Source: DASWZN01 sp036404435 (GTDB lineage Bacteria; Acidobacteriota; Terriglobia; Bryobacterales; Bryobacteraceae). From it: a DNA stretch of 64,000 nt. The number at the start of each line of letters is the position of its first letter. Position 1 is the first letter of the stretch. Shown in pieces: positions 8,940 through 17,330 of this stretch. The translations under genes were made by a program, and so were the position numbers. The notes below the pieces were generated by a model. It was given only the letters and a program-made list of their open reading frames with translations. It was not told the origin of the DNA and made no database searches. Location of the stretch: contig DASWZN010000032.1 of NCBI GenBank assembly GCA_036404435.1, positions 62,001 through 126,000 on the forward strand, written 5' to 3'.

Positions 8940-9938
8940 TTACTTCTGCGCCGCGGCCTCAAGTTCCGCGATGCGCCGTCTCACCGTGTCGGCATCCGTC
9001 GCTTTCGGTGAGATCTGCAAATACTTCCTGTAGTGCTCGATGGCTCCTGAACGGTCGCCTTTCGCGGCTAGCAGCGTTCCCAGCAGGCTCTCCGCGATCG
9101 GAATCTCGTGGTTGGGATCGAGTTCGATGGCTCTGCGGGCGCTCCTCTCGGCGTCGTCCAGGCGCTTGAGCCTGAGATCGGCTACGGCGTCGTAATAGTA
9201 CAGGCCGGGAAACTCGACCGGATTCAGCGCCAGCGCCCTGGTCGTGATATGGGCCGCGTCCTCGATCCGCCCCTCGCTCAAGGCCAGCCTGGCGAGCTGC
9301 AGGTAGGGCTTGAGGTACCTGGGGTCGGCTTCGAGCGCGTGCTCGCAGGCGGCCCGGGCCTCCTGGGGCTTCAAGTCTTGCATCAGAGCTTCGCCGAGAT
9401 CGCTCCACGCCGGCGCGTATTTCGGATATTCCGCCACGGCGCGCTCGAAATCCTTCTGCGCGACGTCCCACTTCTGGTGAGCCATGGCCGCGACGCCGCT
9501 TTCGTAAGCCTTCTTGGCGTCTTTCGGCGCGTTGACAGCCGTGATGGAAACCGAGGTGCCCTCGTTGTCGCCTATCCGCTTCAGAACGATCACCGCTCCC
9601 TGGTGCAGGGTGGCCTCGGTGGTCCGATAGCCTGCCAGCCTGATCCGGACCGGGCAGGAGTCCCCGGCCTCCCCGTCGAGGCACGCCGAGCCATGGCAGA
9701 AGGGATCGGACTGATTGCGCACGACGTATTGCACCGTGCCGCCGCCGAACACGTCCAGGACGCAGGCCGCCACGCCCTGGCCGTTGATAGCGGGAATGAT
9801 CTCCGGCGTGGTCGAAAACGGCGTGCCATCCTCGAGGACGATCTTGGCGGTGTGTTGCTGGTTGATCCGGACCTGCTGTGCCAGAGAGGCGCCCGCCAGC
9901 GCCAGCACACAGAGTCCCGTCCTCATAAGCTGGTTCAT
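8940..9938 (-). CDS. Exported TPR protein, paralogue 1
   Basis: The 332-residue protein starts at the ATG at 9938 because the segment MNQLMRTGLCVLALAGASLA is a clean signal peptide; the upstream in-frame extension is not signal-like. After it comes a domain of about 110 residues with four cysteines (KIVLEDGTPFSTTPEI, then CPVRIRLAGYRTTEA), which resembles a beta-rich carboxypeptidase-regulatory-like domain. From about residue 155 to the end there are TPR units (WDVAQKDFERAVAEYPKYA and so on). The likely location is periplasmic. The next gene upstream on the same strand is a clear paralogue, so this is a tandem duplication. Function unknown; a scaffold role is only suggested by the TPRs. Confidence 0.75.
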   Translation of the reverse strand: MNQLMRTGLCVLALAGASLAQQVRINQQHTAKIVLEDGTPFSTTPEIIPAINGQGVAACVLDVFGGGTVQYVVRNQSDPFCHGSACLDGEAGDSCPVRIRLAGYRTTEATLHQGAVIVLKRIGDNEGTSVSITAVNAPKDAKKAYESGVAAMAHQKWDVAQKDFERAVAEYPKYAPAWSDLGEALMQDLKPQEARAACEHALEADPRYLKPYLQLARLALSEGRIEDAAHITTRALALNPVEFPGLYYYDAVADLRLKRLDDAERSARRAIELDPNHEIPIAESLLGTLLAAKGDRSGAIEHYRKYLQISPKATDADTVRRRIAELEAAAQK

Positions 9939-9984
9939 ATCGGATTCCCTCAACCGCAGTATAGCGCCGGCCCCCGAAAGCGCC

Positions 9985-10959
9985 TCATTCCGACCCCGGA
10001 TCGCCACGCTCGAGTTTCTCGGCGAGTTGCTCCACGTCCGCCGCATCCGTGGCTTTGGGCGAAAGCTCCAGGTATCTCCTCAGGTGTTCGATGGCGCCTT
10101 GGCGGTCGCCTTTGGCCGCCAGCACGGAGCCGAGCAGACTCTCCGCCAACGGAATCTCGCGAGGGAAATCGAGCGCGATGGCGCGGCGCGCGAGTTTCTC
10201 GGCGACATCCAGATTCTTGAGATTGTAATTGGCCACGGCGTCGTAGTAGTAGATCCCCGGAAACTCGACCGGACGCAAGTCCACGCCACGGTCCGCAACG
10301 CGCAATGCGTCCTCGTTACGTCCCTCATCCAAAGCCAGCTTGGCGAGTTGCTGGTAGGGCCTGAGATACTTGGGGTCCGCGTCGAGCGCGCGCTCCCAGG
10401 CGGCGCGCGCCTCCTGGGGTTTGGACTGGCTCGTCAGAACCTCTCCCAAATCGCTCCACGCGGGCGCGTATTCCGGATAAACGGCGACGGCTCGCTCGAA
10501 TTCCGTCTGCGCCAGATCCCACTTCTTCCGCAGCATGGCCGCGACGCCATTCTCGTAAGCCTTCCGGGCCTGCGCCGGAGCCTTAAGGGCGGTCATCGAA
10601 ATGCTGGAGCCCTGCCCCACGCCCAGCCGCTTCAAGACGACAACCGCGTCCTGGCGAAGCGTGGCGTCCGTGGTCCGGTAGCCCTCCAGGCGGATGTGGA
10701 TCGGGCACACATCCACCGTGAGCGGATCCTCGGGACGGGCCGCCAGATCGACTTCGTACTGCACCGTGCCGTTGCCGAACACGGTAAGAATGGAGCATGC
10801 CGGCAACCGCCACTGAGTAAGTCCGGGAGTGATCTGCGGCGCCTCCGGGAGCGGGACGCCGTCTTCCAGCACGATCTTGGCGCTGTGCCGCTGAATCTCC
10901 GCCGTAGACACACCGGCCAGCACCATCATGCACGTTCCCAGCAGCGCAGATTGTCCCAC
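9985..10959 (-). CDS. Exported TPR protein, paralogue 2
   Basis: The 324-residue protein uses a GTG start followed by a hydrophobic signal segment (LLGTCMMVLAGVSTA). Its domain order matches the next gene downstream: KIVLEDGVPLPEAPQI, then CPIHIRLEGYRTTDATL, then TPRs including WDLAQTEFERAVAVYPEYA. Many positions are identical between the two, and both keep the YYYDAVA segment in the TPR region. The gap to its paralogue is 46 bases, so co-transcription is likely. This copy lacks the middle Cys pair (FCHGSACLDGE) present in paralogue 1. Function unknown. Confidence 0.75.
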   Translation of the reverse strand: MGQSALLGTCMMVLAGVSTAEIQRHSAKIVLEDGVPLPEAPQITPGLTQWRLPACSILTVFGNGTVQYEVDLAARPEDPLTVDVCPIHIRLEGYRTTDATLRQDAVVVLKRLGVGQGSSISMTALKAPAQARKAYENGVAAMLRKKWDLAQTEFERAVAVYPEYAPAWSDLGEVLTSQSKPQEARAAWERALDADPKYLRPYQQLAKLALDEGRNEDALRVADRGVDLRPVEFPGIYYYDAVANYNLKNLDVAEKLARRAIALDFPREIPLAESLLGSVLAAKGDRQGAIEHLRRYLELSPKATDAADVEQLAEKLERGDPGSE

Positions 10960-11131
10960 TTCCGGCCCTCGAAGACCCCGTTCAGCCGCCAGTATTCCGC
11001 CGGCCTCACAAAGGGTGGACGTGCGGCCGCGAGGTCCGGTTTCCGCCCACGCATGGACTAACCTGCGGTTAACGGATCTCTAGATTAAACCCCTCGCAAA
11101 ACCGCGCTCGCCGGACTAATATACCGACGCC

Positions 11132-11506
11132 GTGTATTTCGAATCGCATCGCGTAACCGCGGCGGCGCTGCTTCTCGCCGCCGGTCTCGCATTGCCGGCC
11201 GTGGCGCAGGCCCCCGCCATCGTCAGCGCGGACGCTCACTTTCGTTGGCTCCAAGCCGTCGAGCAGAGTGCCGCTCGCGAGGACCAAACAGCCAATGCGG
11301 AGCGAGAGAAGCGGCAGCGCGAATTCAACGTCCTTCTGGTCGATTTCACCAAGTCCTGGAACAAGCTGATCCAGCTCTCCGGCCGGGGCGGCTGGAATGC
11401 GAAAGAGGCCCGCAAGACGCGGGAGGCCTTCGAGCGCCTGGTCCGCTGCCAGGCCTGGATCGAAGACGCGAAGGCGTCCGGCGTCAACGCCGTCGATCCT
11501 AAGTAG
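11132..11506 (+). CDS. Small exported protein of unknown function
   Basis: The 124-residue protein uses a GTG start, has a signal peptide (AAALLLAAGLALPAVAQA) and then a charged, mostly helical mature part (QSAAREDQTANAEREKRQRE, then WNKLIQLSGRGGWNAKEA). I do not recognise the family. A TAATAT box ends 9 bases before the GTG, with no clear ribosome site between, so the transcript may be leaderless or nearly so. Its 3' end overlaps the convergent uridine-kinase gene by eight bases. Confidence 0.6.
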   Translation: MYFESHRVTAAALLLAAGLALPAVAQAPAIVSADAHFRWLQAVEQSAAREDQTANAEREKRQREFNVLLVDFTKSWNKLIQLSGRGGWNAKEARKTREAFERLVRCQAWIEDAKASGVNAVDPK

Positions 11507-12101
11507 CCGCCCGCGCCAGGACCTCGGCCCGAAGGGCCGCCGCTGAACGCTCCACCGGCTCGACGCCGCTCACCACCACGTCGGCCCACTGCCGGGCCGG
11601 CAGCACGTACCGGCGCGCCATCGGCCGGGTCGTGGCCGCATACTGCGCCACCACCGATTCCGCCGATCGCCCGCGCTCTCGCAGGTCGCGTGCCAGCCGC
11701 CGCTCGAAGCACACCTCGTCCGGTGCGTCCACGTAGACCTTGGTCCCGAGCAGGCGCCGTATGTCCTCCCAGTAGAGCGCCCACAACCCTTCGAGCACGC
11801 CGAACGCGCCCGCGCGCACGGTCTCGGTGCGGTCCGTTCTCGAGTGGCGCGTGAAATCGTAGACCGGAATCTCGACGGTTCCCCCGCCGGCGAGCGCGCC
11901 CAGGTGCGCGAACAGCAGTTCGTGCTCGATCGCTTCCGGCACATCGAAGTTCGCCCGCGCCCGCTCCTCAAATGGCAGGCGCGCCAGGTCGCGGTAGTAC
12001 GAATCGAGCGAGAGGATCGGCGCGCCGAGCGCTTCCGCCAGCGCGCGCGCCAGTTCCGTCTTTCCCGAGCCCGACGGTCCCGCAATCCCGATCAGGTACA
12101 T
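11499..12101 (-). CDS. udk: Uridine kinase-like P-loop kinase
   Basis: The 200-residue cytoplasmic enzyme has Walker A GIAGPSGSGKTELA at residues 5-18, then SLDSYYRDLARLPFEERARANFD, the family pattern for uridine binding (D..Y, then NFDHP-like NFDVPEA). A lid region follows (CFERRLARDLRERGRSAE, matching the R-R--RD-RERG motif of uridine kinases). The expected reaction is phosphorylation of uridine/cytidine with ATP or GTP in pyrimidine salvage. The length is slightly below the E. coli 213 residues. It stands alone, convergent with the small exported protein and divergent from the KdpD-like pair with 28 bases between the starts. Confidence 0.85.
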   Translation of the reverse strand: MYLIGIAGPSGSGKTELARALAEALGAPILSLDSYYRDLARLPFEERARANFDVPEAIEHELLFAHLGALAGGGTVEIPVYDFTRHSRTDRTETVRAGAFGVLEGLWALYWEDIRRLLGTKVYVDAPDEVCFERRLARDLRERGRSAESVVAQYAATTRPMARRYVLPARQWADVVVSGVEPVERSAAALRAEVLARAAT

Positions 12102-12129
12102 GCCGGAGTCCAGGGTACACTTATACTGA

Positions 12130-13224
12130 GTGCCACCTCAAGACGAGTCCCGCCCCGATCCGGATCGCCTGCTTCGACAAGCCATGGCGGAAGCGCCGGG
12201 AAGCCGCCGCGAGCGTTTGAAGATCTTCCTCGGTTACGCCTCCGGCGTGGGGAAGTCGTTCCGCATGCTCGACGAGGCGCGCCGCCGCCACGAGCGCGGC
12301 CAGGACGTCGTGGTGGGCGCGATGCAGCCCCGGCGCTCGCCCGACACAGACGAGCTGCTCGGCAGCCTTGAGGTGATCGCGCCGAAGATCGTCGACGGTG
12401 TCCAGGTGGTGGACGTCGAGGCCATTCTCCGCCGCCGCCCGCGCGTGTGCATCGTCGACGGCCTGGCGTACGACAATCCACCCGGCAGCCGCCACCCGTA
12501 CCGCTGGCAGGACGTGCAAGAGCTGGTCGACTCCGGGATCAACGTGATCGCCTCGGTGAACCTGCAATACATCGAGGAGGAAGCGGAGAGGGTCGAAGCC
12601 ATCACCGGCAAGCACGTAACTCAGACCATTCCCAAGGCGTTCCTCTACGGTGCCGACGAAATCGTGGTAGTGGACGTTCCGCCCCAGACCATCGCCGGTC
12701 GCGCGGCCGAAGCCGGCGGCTCCGAAGAGCGGGTGGCCGAGCGCCTCTCGGCGCTGCGCGAACTGGCCCTGCTCCTTACCGCCGATATCGTCGATCGCCA
12801 ACTCGAGACCTACCTCGAAGCCCGGGGCATGGATCAGCTCTGGGGAGCGCATGAGCGCTTCCTGGTCTGCGTCACGCCGCGCACCAACGCCAGCAATATG
12901 ATCGCCGCCGCCAAACGCTCCGCCGACCGTTTCCACGGCGAGCTGTACGCCGCCTACGTCGAGCAGCCCGAGCTCTCGCCGCGCGACCGGCAGGCGCTCG
13001 ATGCCAACCTCGCCGCGGCGCGCCAGGCCGGCGCCAAAATTGAAATGCTCGGCGGAGAGGACTTCGTCGCTACCATCGTCGATTACGCCCGCTCCCAACG
13101 CATCACCCAGATCCTCATCGGCCACAGCCTGCGCCATAGCTGGTGGGACCGCCTGCGCGGCGGACCCATCGACCGCCTCATCCGCGCCGCCGAAGGCATG
13201 GACCTGCGCGTGTTTCCTCACTGA
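12130..13224 (+). CDS. Stand-alone KdpD sensor half (KdpD N-terminal plus USP domain), copy 1
   Basis: The 364-residue protein corresponds to the cytoplasmic front of the KdpD sensor kinase. It has Walker A GYASGVGKS (35-43), a degraded Walker B/signature (VCIVDGLAYDNPPGSRHPYR, where the family has VDELAHTN), then a universal-stress-protein domain from about residue 240. The membrane helices, histidine kinase and ATPase parts of full KdpD are absent, and no kdpABC or kdpE is in the window. A related gene follows after eight bases. The GTG start lies only two bases after a TATACT box, so a later start (for example the ATG about 18 codons in) is possible. In some KdpD proteins the USP domain binds c-di-AMP; that is not shown here. 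Confidence 0.85.
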   Translation: MPPQDESRPDPDRLLRQAMAEAPGSRRERLKIFLGYASGVGKSFRMLDEARRRHERGQDVVVGAMQPRRSPDTDELLGSLEVIAPKIVDGVQVVDVEAILRRRPRVCIVDGLAYDNPPGSRHPYRWQDVQELVDSGINVIASVNLQYIEEEAERVEAITGKHVTQTIPKAFLYGADEIVVVDVPPQTIAGRAAEAGGSEERVAERLSALRELALLLTADIVDRQLETYLEARGMDQLWGAHERFLVCVTPRTNASNMIAAAKRSADRFHGELYAAYVEQPELSPRDRQALDANLAAARQAGAKIEMLGGEDFVATIVDYARSQRITQILIGHSLRHSWWDRLRGGPIDRLIRAAEGMDLRVFPH

Positions 13225-13232
13225 GAAACCAA

Positions 13233-14378
13233 ATGCCCGAACCCACCCCGAACCGCCGCGGCCGCCTGAAGGTCTACCTGGGCTATGCCGCCGGCGTCGG
13301 CAAGACCTATCAGATGCTGGCGGACGCCCAGGAGCTGGCGCACACGGGCGCGGACGTCGTGGTCGGCTATTTCGAGTCGCACGGCCGCAGCGACACCATC
13401 CTCAAGGCGCAGGGCCTCGAAATCATCCCCCGCCGCCAGATCGAATACCGCGGCGCCGTGTTCGAAGAAATGGACGTGGACGCCATCCTGCGCCGCGAGC
13501 CTCGCGTCTGCCTGGTGGACGAGCTGGCCCACACCAACGTGCCCGGCTTCGGCCGCGAGAAGCGCTGGGAGGACGTGCTGGCGCTGCTCGAACACGGAAT
13601 CGACGTCTTCACCACCGTCAACATCCAGCACGTCGAAAGCCTCAACGACCAGGTCTGGCGCTTTACCGGCATCCGCGTGCGCGAGACGGTTCCCGATTGG
13701 GTCATCAAGGAGGCGGCCGAGGTGGTGATGGTGGACGCCACTCCGCAGGCGCTCATCAACCGCCTTCTGCGCGGCGCCGTCTACGCGCCCGAGAAGGCCC
13801 GCCGCGCGCTGGAGAATTTCTTCAAGGAATCCACGCTGGTCGCCCTCCGCGAGATGGCTCTGCGCGAGACGGCCCACGAGGTCGAGGTCCGCCACGTCAC
13901 GCCGGCCATTTTCGATGAGCCGGTCGACGGCGATCAGGGAGGCGCGCCGGAACGGCCGCCCGCCCCGCCCGCCGCGCGGATTCTCGTCTACCTCACCGCC
14001 GACTCCTCCACTCCGCTCCTGATTCGCCGCGCCCGCCGCGTTGCAGACTACCTAGAGGCCGAGTGCTATGCCGTTCTGGTTTACCGCGAGGGCGAGTTGG
14101 CCAGCACGCCGCCCGAGCGCCGCGCCGAGACCGAGCGCCTCCTGAACTTCGCCCGCAACCTCCACATCGAGACGCGCACGCTGGAAGGGGCCGATGTGGC
14201 CAACACGCTGGTGGAATTCGCGCGCCTCCAGCACATCACGCGCATCTTCGTGGCCCGCCCGCGCTACGGCCGCTGGCGCTGGTTCCTGGCCCGCAATCTG
14301 ATCCACCGCATCGTGCGCATGGCCTCCGACATGGAAGTGGTGGTGGTCGCCGACCGCGGCGCCGCGCCGCCACGCTGA
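13233..14378 (+). CDS. Stand-alone KdpD sensor half, copy 2
   Basis: The 381-residue protein starts at the ATG at 13233, eight bases after the stop of copy 1. It has intact Walker A GYAAGVGKT (17-25) and the canonical signature VDELAHTNVPGFGREKRWED. TVNIQHVESLND and the ETVPDWVIKEA segment then follow, all diagnostic of KdpD, and the C-terminal USP domain begins near residue 250. As with copy 1, transmembrane and kinase domains are missing. This copy keeps the conserved residues that copy 1 has lost, so the pair looks like one canonical and one diverged sensor. The likely role is K+ or osmotic-state sensing through a separate partner kinase, an inference from the family. Confidence 0.87.
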   Translation: MPEPTPNRRGRLKVYLGYAAGVGKTYQMLADAQELAHTGADVVVGYFESHGRSDTILKAQGLEIIPRRQIEYRGAVFEEMDVDAILRREPRVCLVDELAHTNVPGFGREKRWEDVLALLEHGIDVFTTVNIQHVESLNDQVWRFTGIRVRETVPDWVIKEAAEVVMVDATPQALINRLLRGAVYAPEKARRALENFFKESTLVALREMALRETAHEVEVRHVTPAIFDEPVDGDQGGAPERPPAPPAARILVYLTADSSTPLLIRRARRVADYLEAECYAVLVYREGELASTPPERRAETERLLNFARNLHIETRTLEGADVANTLVEFARLQHITRIFVARPRYGRWRWFLARNLIHRIVRMASDMEVVVVADRGAAPPR

Positions 14379-14387
14379 CCGGCCCCG

Positions 14388-14425
14388 TGGGCCGATGGCT
14401 GATGGCCGACGGCTGACGGCTGCTG
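14388..14425. repeat. Heptamer-type direct repeats (GATGGCC/GACGGCT)
   Basis: The spacer holds short direct repeats of the GATGGCT, GATGGCC, GACGGCT, GACGGCT type with a 7-base period. Similar heptamers build the hairpin at 21785-21849. Confidence 0.5.
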
Positions 14426-14439
14426 CTAACCTAAGATTG

Positions 14440-14991
14440 ATGCGCCTCGCGCTTCTCTCCGACATCCACGACAACATCTGGAAGCTGGCAGCCGCGCTCG
14501 AAGCGGTCCGCTCTTCGGACGCTCTGATCTGCTGCGGCGACCTCTGCTCGCCCTTCATCGTCCACCAGCTCGGCGGCCGCTTTGCCGGTCCCATCCACAT
14601 TATTTTCGGCAACAACGACGCCGACCTATTCCGCATCACGGCGAATGCGCAGAAATACCCGCAGATCCGCATCCACGGCGAGTTCTTCCGCGCCGAATTC
14701 GACGGAAAATCGGTGGCGGCCGTGCACTACGACAACATCGCCCGCCCGCTCGCCCTCTCCGGCGAGTTCGACCTGGTCGCCTTCGGCCACAACCACGTTT
14801 ACGAAATCGTCCGCACCGGCCGCGCGCTCCTGGTCAACCCCGGCCCCATCATGGGCGCGAAATTCGGGCCCGGCGGCGCCTCGATCGACGTGCCGTCGAC
14901 GTTCGTCATCTACGACACGGCGTCGGGTGCCGCGTCGGGCTACGAGCTGGTGCAGTGCCGCGGCGACGGCTTCCAGGCGCGGGCTTTGTAG
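14440..14991 (+). CDS. YfcE/MJ0936-type metallophosphoesterase
   Basis: The 183-residue protein starts at the ATG whose product opens with the first metal motif, LLSDIHDN (residues 5-12). The other calcineurin-fold motifs follow: CCGD (about 34-37), FGNND (about 54-58), HYDN and GHNHVYE. The family hydrolyses phosphodiesters in a cytoplasmic, Mn2+-dependent way. The small size without extra domains matches the YfcE/VPS29-like group. It is followed closely by convergent msrA (three bases between stop codons). Confidence 0.85.
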   Translation: MRLALLSDIHDNIWKLAAALEAVRSSDALICCGDLCSPFIVHQLGGRFAGPIHIIFGNNDADLFRITANAQKYPQIRIHGEFFRAEFDGKSVAAVHYDNIARPLALSGEFDLVAFGHNHVYEIVRTGRALLVNPGPIMGAKFGPGGASIDVPSTFVIYDTASGAASGYELVQCRGDGFQARAL

Positions 14992-14994
14992 CCC

Positions 14995-15549
14995 TCACGC
15001 CCCCGGCAAATTGTGCCGCAGCTTGGCCGCGAACTTCTCGCGGAACTTGCGCACTTTGGGCGCCACGACGTAGGCGCAATAGGCCTGCTCGGGGTTCTTG
15101 AGGAAGTACTGCCGGTGGTATTCTTCGGCCGGAAAGAACGCCGCCGCCGGGCGCACCTCGGTCACGATCGGCTTGTCCCAGATGCCCGCGGCATTCAACT
15201 CGCGAATGGCCGCCTCCGCCGTCTCCCGCTGCCGGTCCGAGTGGGTGAAGATCACCGAGCGGTATTGCTCCCCCGCGTCCTCGCCCTGGCGGTCCCGGCT
15301 GGTCGGATCGTGAATCGCAAAGAACACGTCGAGCAGCTCCCGGTAGCTCAGGACCTCCGGATCGAAGGCCACCTGGACCACCTCGATGTGCCCCGTCTTT
15401 CCCGTGCACACGTCGCTGTAGCTCGGGTTCGACACGTGCCCGCCCGCGTAGCCCGATTCCACCGCGAGCACCCCATTCAACTGCTGGTAGACCGCCTCCA
15501 GGCACCAGAAGCAGCCCCCACCCAGCGTCGCCGTCTCTCGTTTCGGCAT
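14995..15549 (-). CDS. msrA: Peptide-methionine (S)-S-oxide reductase MsrA
   Basis: The 184-residue enzyme begins at the ATG placing the catalytic motif GGGCFWC at residues 10-16, the normal position. Other family marks are GYAGGHVSNPSYSDVCTG, GHIEVVQVAFDP, FFAIHDPT and the C-terminal KNPEQAYCAYVVAPK. It repairs methionine S-sulfoxide in proteins using thioredoxin. The recycling Cys is likely the one near the C-terminus (QAYCAY). No msrB is fused or adjacent. Confidence 0.93.
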   Translation of the reverse strand: MPKRETATLGGGCFWCLEAVYQQLNGVLAVESGYAGGHVSNPSYSDVCTGKTGHIEVVQVAFDPEVLSYRELLDVFFAIHDPTSRDRQGEDAGEQYRSVIFTHSDRQRETAEAAIRELNAAGIWDKPIVTEVRPAAAFFPAEEYHRQYFLKNPEQAYCAYVVAPKVRKFREKFAAKLRHNLPGA

Positions 15550-15618
15550 AGCTACTTCTAACCTACGATATCCGGCGCGGCTCCGGAAGCGGCCGCCGCC
15601 GAGCGCTACCATGAGTCC

Positions 15619-16065
15619 GTGAACCTTCGCATTTCCGCCTTGCTCCTGGCCCTTTGCGCGCTATCCGGCCAGACGATGCCTAATCCTTGGACCGCCGCGG
15701 ACCTCATCGAGCCCGCACAGCTTGCCCCGCGACTCAAAGGCCCGCCGGTGGCGAGACCGGTGATTTATTACGTGGGTTTCGGCGTCCTCCACCGCAGCAA
15801 GCACATCCCAGGCGCCGAGTTCGTCGGGCCGGCAAGCAAACAGGAAGGGCTGCAAGCGTTGCGCGAAGCCGTTCTGAATCACCCGCGCACCCAGGAGATC
15901 GTCATCAACTGCGGCTGCTGCCCGTGGGACCACTGCCCCAACCTGCGCCCCGCGTTCGTCATGCTGCACGAGCTAGGGTTCAAGCGGGTGCGCGTGCTCT
16001 CCCTGCCAACGAGCTTCCCCAAGGACTGGATCGAGAAGGGCTACCCCTTCGAGACGGGCCACTGA
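15619..16065 (+). CDS. Exported rhodanese-like protein
   Basis: The 148-residue protein uses a GTG start, then a short signal peptide (ISALLLALCALSGQT). Its fold fits a rhodanese domain: DLIEPAQLAPRL at the front, HIPGAEFVGPAS as the CH2A-like IPGA motif, and VINCGCCPWDHCPNLRPA as an enlarged, cysteine-rich active-site loop followed by LHELGFKRVRVL. The loop has four cysteines instead of the single catalytic Cys of normal rhodaneses, so a redox or metal role is possible. A TACCAT box six bases upstream of the GTG suggests a leaderless message. Confidence 0.65.
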   Translation: MNLRISALLLALCALSGQTMPNPWTAADLIEPAQLAPRLKGPPVARPVIYYVGFGVLHRSKHIPGAEFVGPASKQEGLQALREAVLNHPRTQEIVINCGCCPWDHCPNLRPAFVMLHELGFKRVRVLSLPTSFPKDWIEKGYPFETGH

Positions 16066-16112
16066 CCGCGTACCCGGAGCCACACTCCTACATAAGTCAG
16101 GTTCCGTCATGT

Positions 16113-16140
16113 ATTCGTGTGCATTCGTGTCCATTCGTGG
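16113..16140. repeat. Three copies of ATTCGTG at a 10-base period
   Basis: ATTCGTGT-GC-ATTCGTGT-CC-ATTCGTGG shows the heptamer in exact 10-base phase, about one turn of B-DNA. In reverse it reads CCACGAATGGACACGAAT, a string I recall as a common dispersed intergenic repeat in soil bacteria. Confidence 0.6.
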
Positions 16141-16174
16141 CGAGAACGCTTTGGTCTGTTTTTCGGGCATGCGA

Positions 16175-16400
16175 ATTGGCCAGGACTCAATGCGTCTTGT
16201 TGCGATCAAGACGCAGGAGCAGTTGGATCTGCAAGCGCTGCACCGCGTGCGCGAGCTGCTGGGTGAGGCGCCGAACCGCTGTGGTGAACCAGATCTGCGG
16301 CCTGTTGCTGGAGCGTGGGCTGACCCTGCCCAAAGGCCGAAGTCATCTCGAAGAGGCGCTTCCGGCGACCCGAACTGCATTGAGCGGGAGTTGTGCGCCC
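16175..16400 (+). pseudogene. IS110-family transposase remnant
   Basis: Two frames together encode a central stretch of an IS110 transposase. First comes MRLVAIKTQEQLDLQALHRV; then, after a frameshift near 16258-16270, RRTAVVNQICGLLLERGLTL and a short tail. The family form is close to M+FVPVKT-EQQ--QALHRVRERL---RTA--NQIRGLL-E-G. Only about 70 codons remain, with no N-terminal DEDD domain and no C-terminal transposase_20 domain. It is a dead fragment beside a lower-GC gene, so it marks an old insertion or rearrangement point. Confidence 0.7.
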
Positions 16401-16409
16401 GTCAGTTTC

Positions 16410-17330
16410 TCAGCAACGATCCGCAGGCTCTTTGCGTTGTCCTGCATTTATCCACGCCGTTTGAAGTGCGTCGTGAAGAGCCACTGATCCTTCGTTGAAT
16501 CTGAACAGCTTGATCGGCCCGTTCTTCTTACGTTCGATCACTACAGCCGCCCAAGCGTTCCCACGGCTATGCACATCCTCAATCGCAATCCTGGTGATCG
16601 AATCGAACAGGATAGTTCGTTTCCAGCCTGGATACTCGATGGTTACTGCCTCGCTGGTGATTGACCCTCTAAGAGGATCCATCACGACCATAATCCCGGC
16701 CATGATGCCAAAGCAGAGGGGGAAGAATAGTGGCATTCCATTCAACCCTTGTTTGTAGTTCACCCAAGAGATAATAAGAAACGGACTGCCAACGACCGCA
16801 AAGATCACTTTGTTGACCCAAGTCCGGTGAAAGCATGTCAGACTTGAGGCGTGCTCATGAATCTGCGCAGCCGAATGAGCGAGAACAGAATCTCGGACGT
16901 TTTTGAAATGTTGAAGTTGATACTCAACCCTGATCTCCCTACGCTTTGAGGCATCGGTCAGTACCAACCGTTGTCCTGTATCGTCCGCCTTGACATTCGA
17001 CACATCTTTCCAAGGGATAAAGGTGCACTTACCGCTGTGCGGCAAGTACCAGATTCCGGTTTCATTCAGCGCGATTCTTGCTCGAAGGCGGGTGAAGGAC
17101 CGCAAACCCAGGGTCGCAAGAGAACCAAAACCCACCGCCGCCACGAATCCAAGCCCTACCGAGAAACGATCAGACTTGGAGACCGCTAGGGCTAGTCCAA
17201 GCGCCGCAAATGCAGTGAATACGGCCGCACCGCCAAACATGAACCACGTGGTTCCTGGCGGAACGCCGAATACAGACGCGTCAGATGGAGCGGAATCTAC
17301 CGGTTCTCGCATATCCCCATCAGTTCTCAC
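16410..17330 (-). CDS. Membrane protein of unknown function, PH-like layout
   Basis: The 306-residue protein (GTG start; an ATG six codons later is possible) has two helices near the front (about 28-52 and 56-78). A soluble segment with GIWYLPHSGKCTFIPWKDV follows, then two more helices (about 170-190 and 203-222), then a second soluble segment with AVTIEYPGWKRTILFDSITR. The paired strand-rich segments that compare a residue field with IPWKDV/LFDSIT resemble bacterial PH domains, a tentative match. Base composition is visibly lower in GC than the neighbours and the gene abuts an IS110 remnant, which suggests acquisition. Confidence 0.55.
   Translation of the reverse strand: MRTDGDMREPVDSAPSDASVFGVPPGTTWFMFGGAAVFTAFAALGLALAVSKSDRFSVGLGFVAAVGFGSLATLGLRSFTRLRARIALNETGIWYLPHSGKCTFIPWKDVSNVKADDTGQRLVLTDASKRREIRVEYQLQHFKNVRDSVLAHSAAQIHEHASSLTCFHRTWVNKVIFAVVGSPFLIISWVNYKQGLNGMPLFFPLCFGIMAGIMVVMDPLRGSITSEAVTIEYPGWKRTILFDSITRIAIEDVHSRGNAWAAVVIERKKNGPIKLFRFNEGSVALHDALQTAWINAGQRKEPADRC

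Noticed and set aside
12130..14378. A kdpFABC-DE potassium operon
   Set aside because: Only the cytoplasmic sensor part of KdpD occurs, twice; no kinase domain, regulator or transporter subunit lies within the window.
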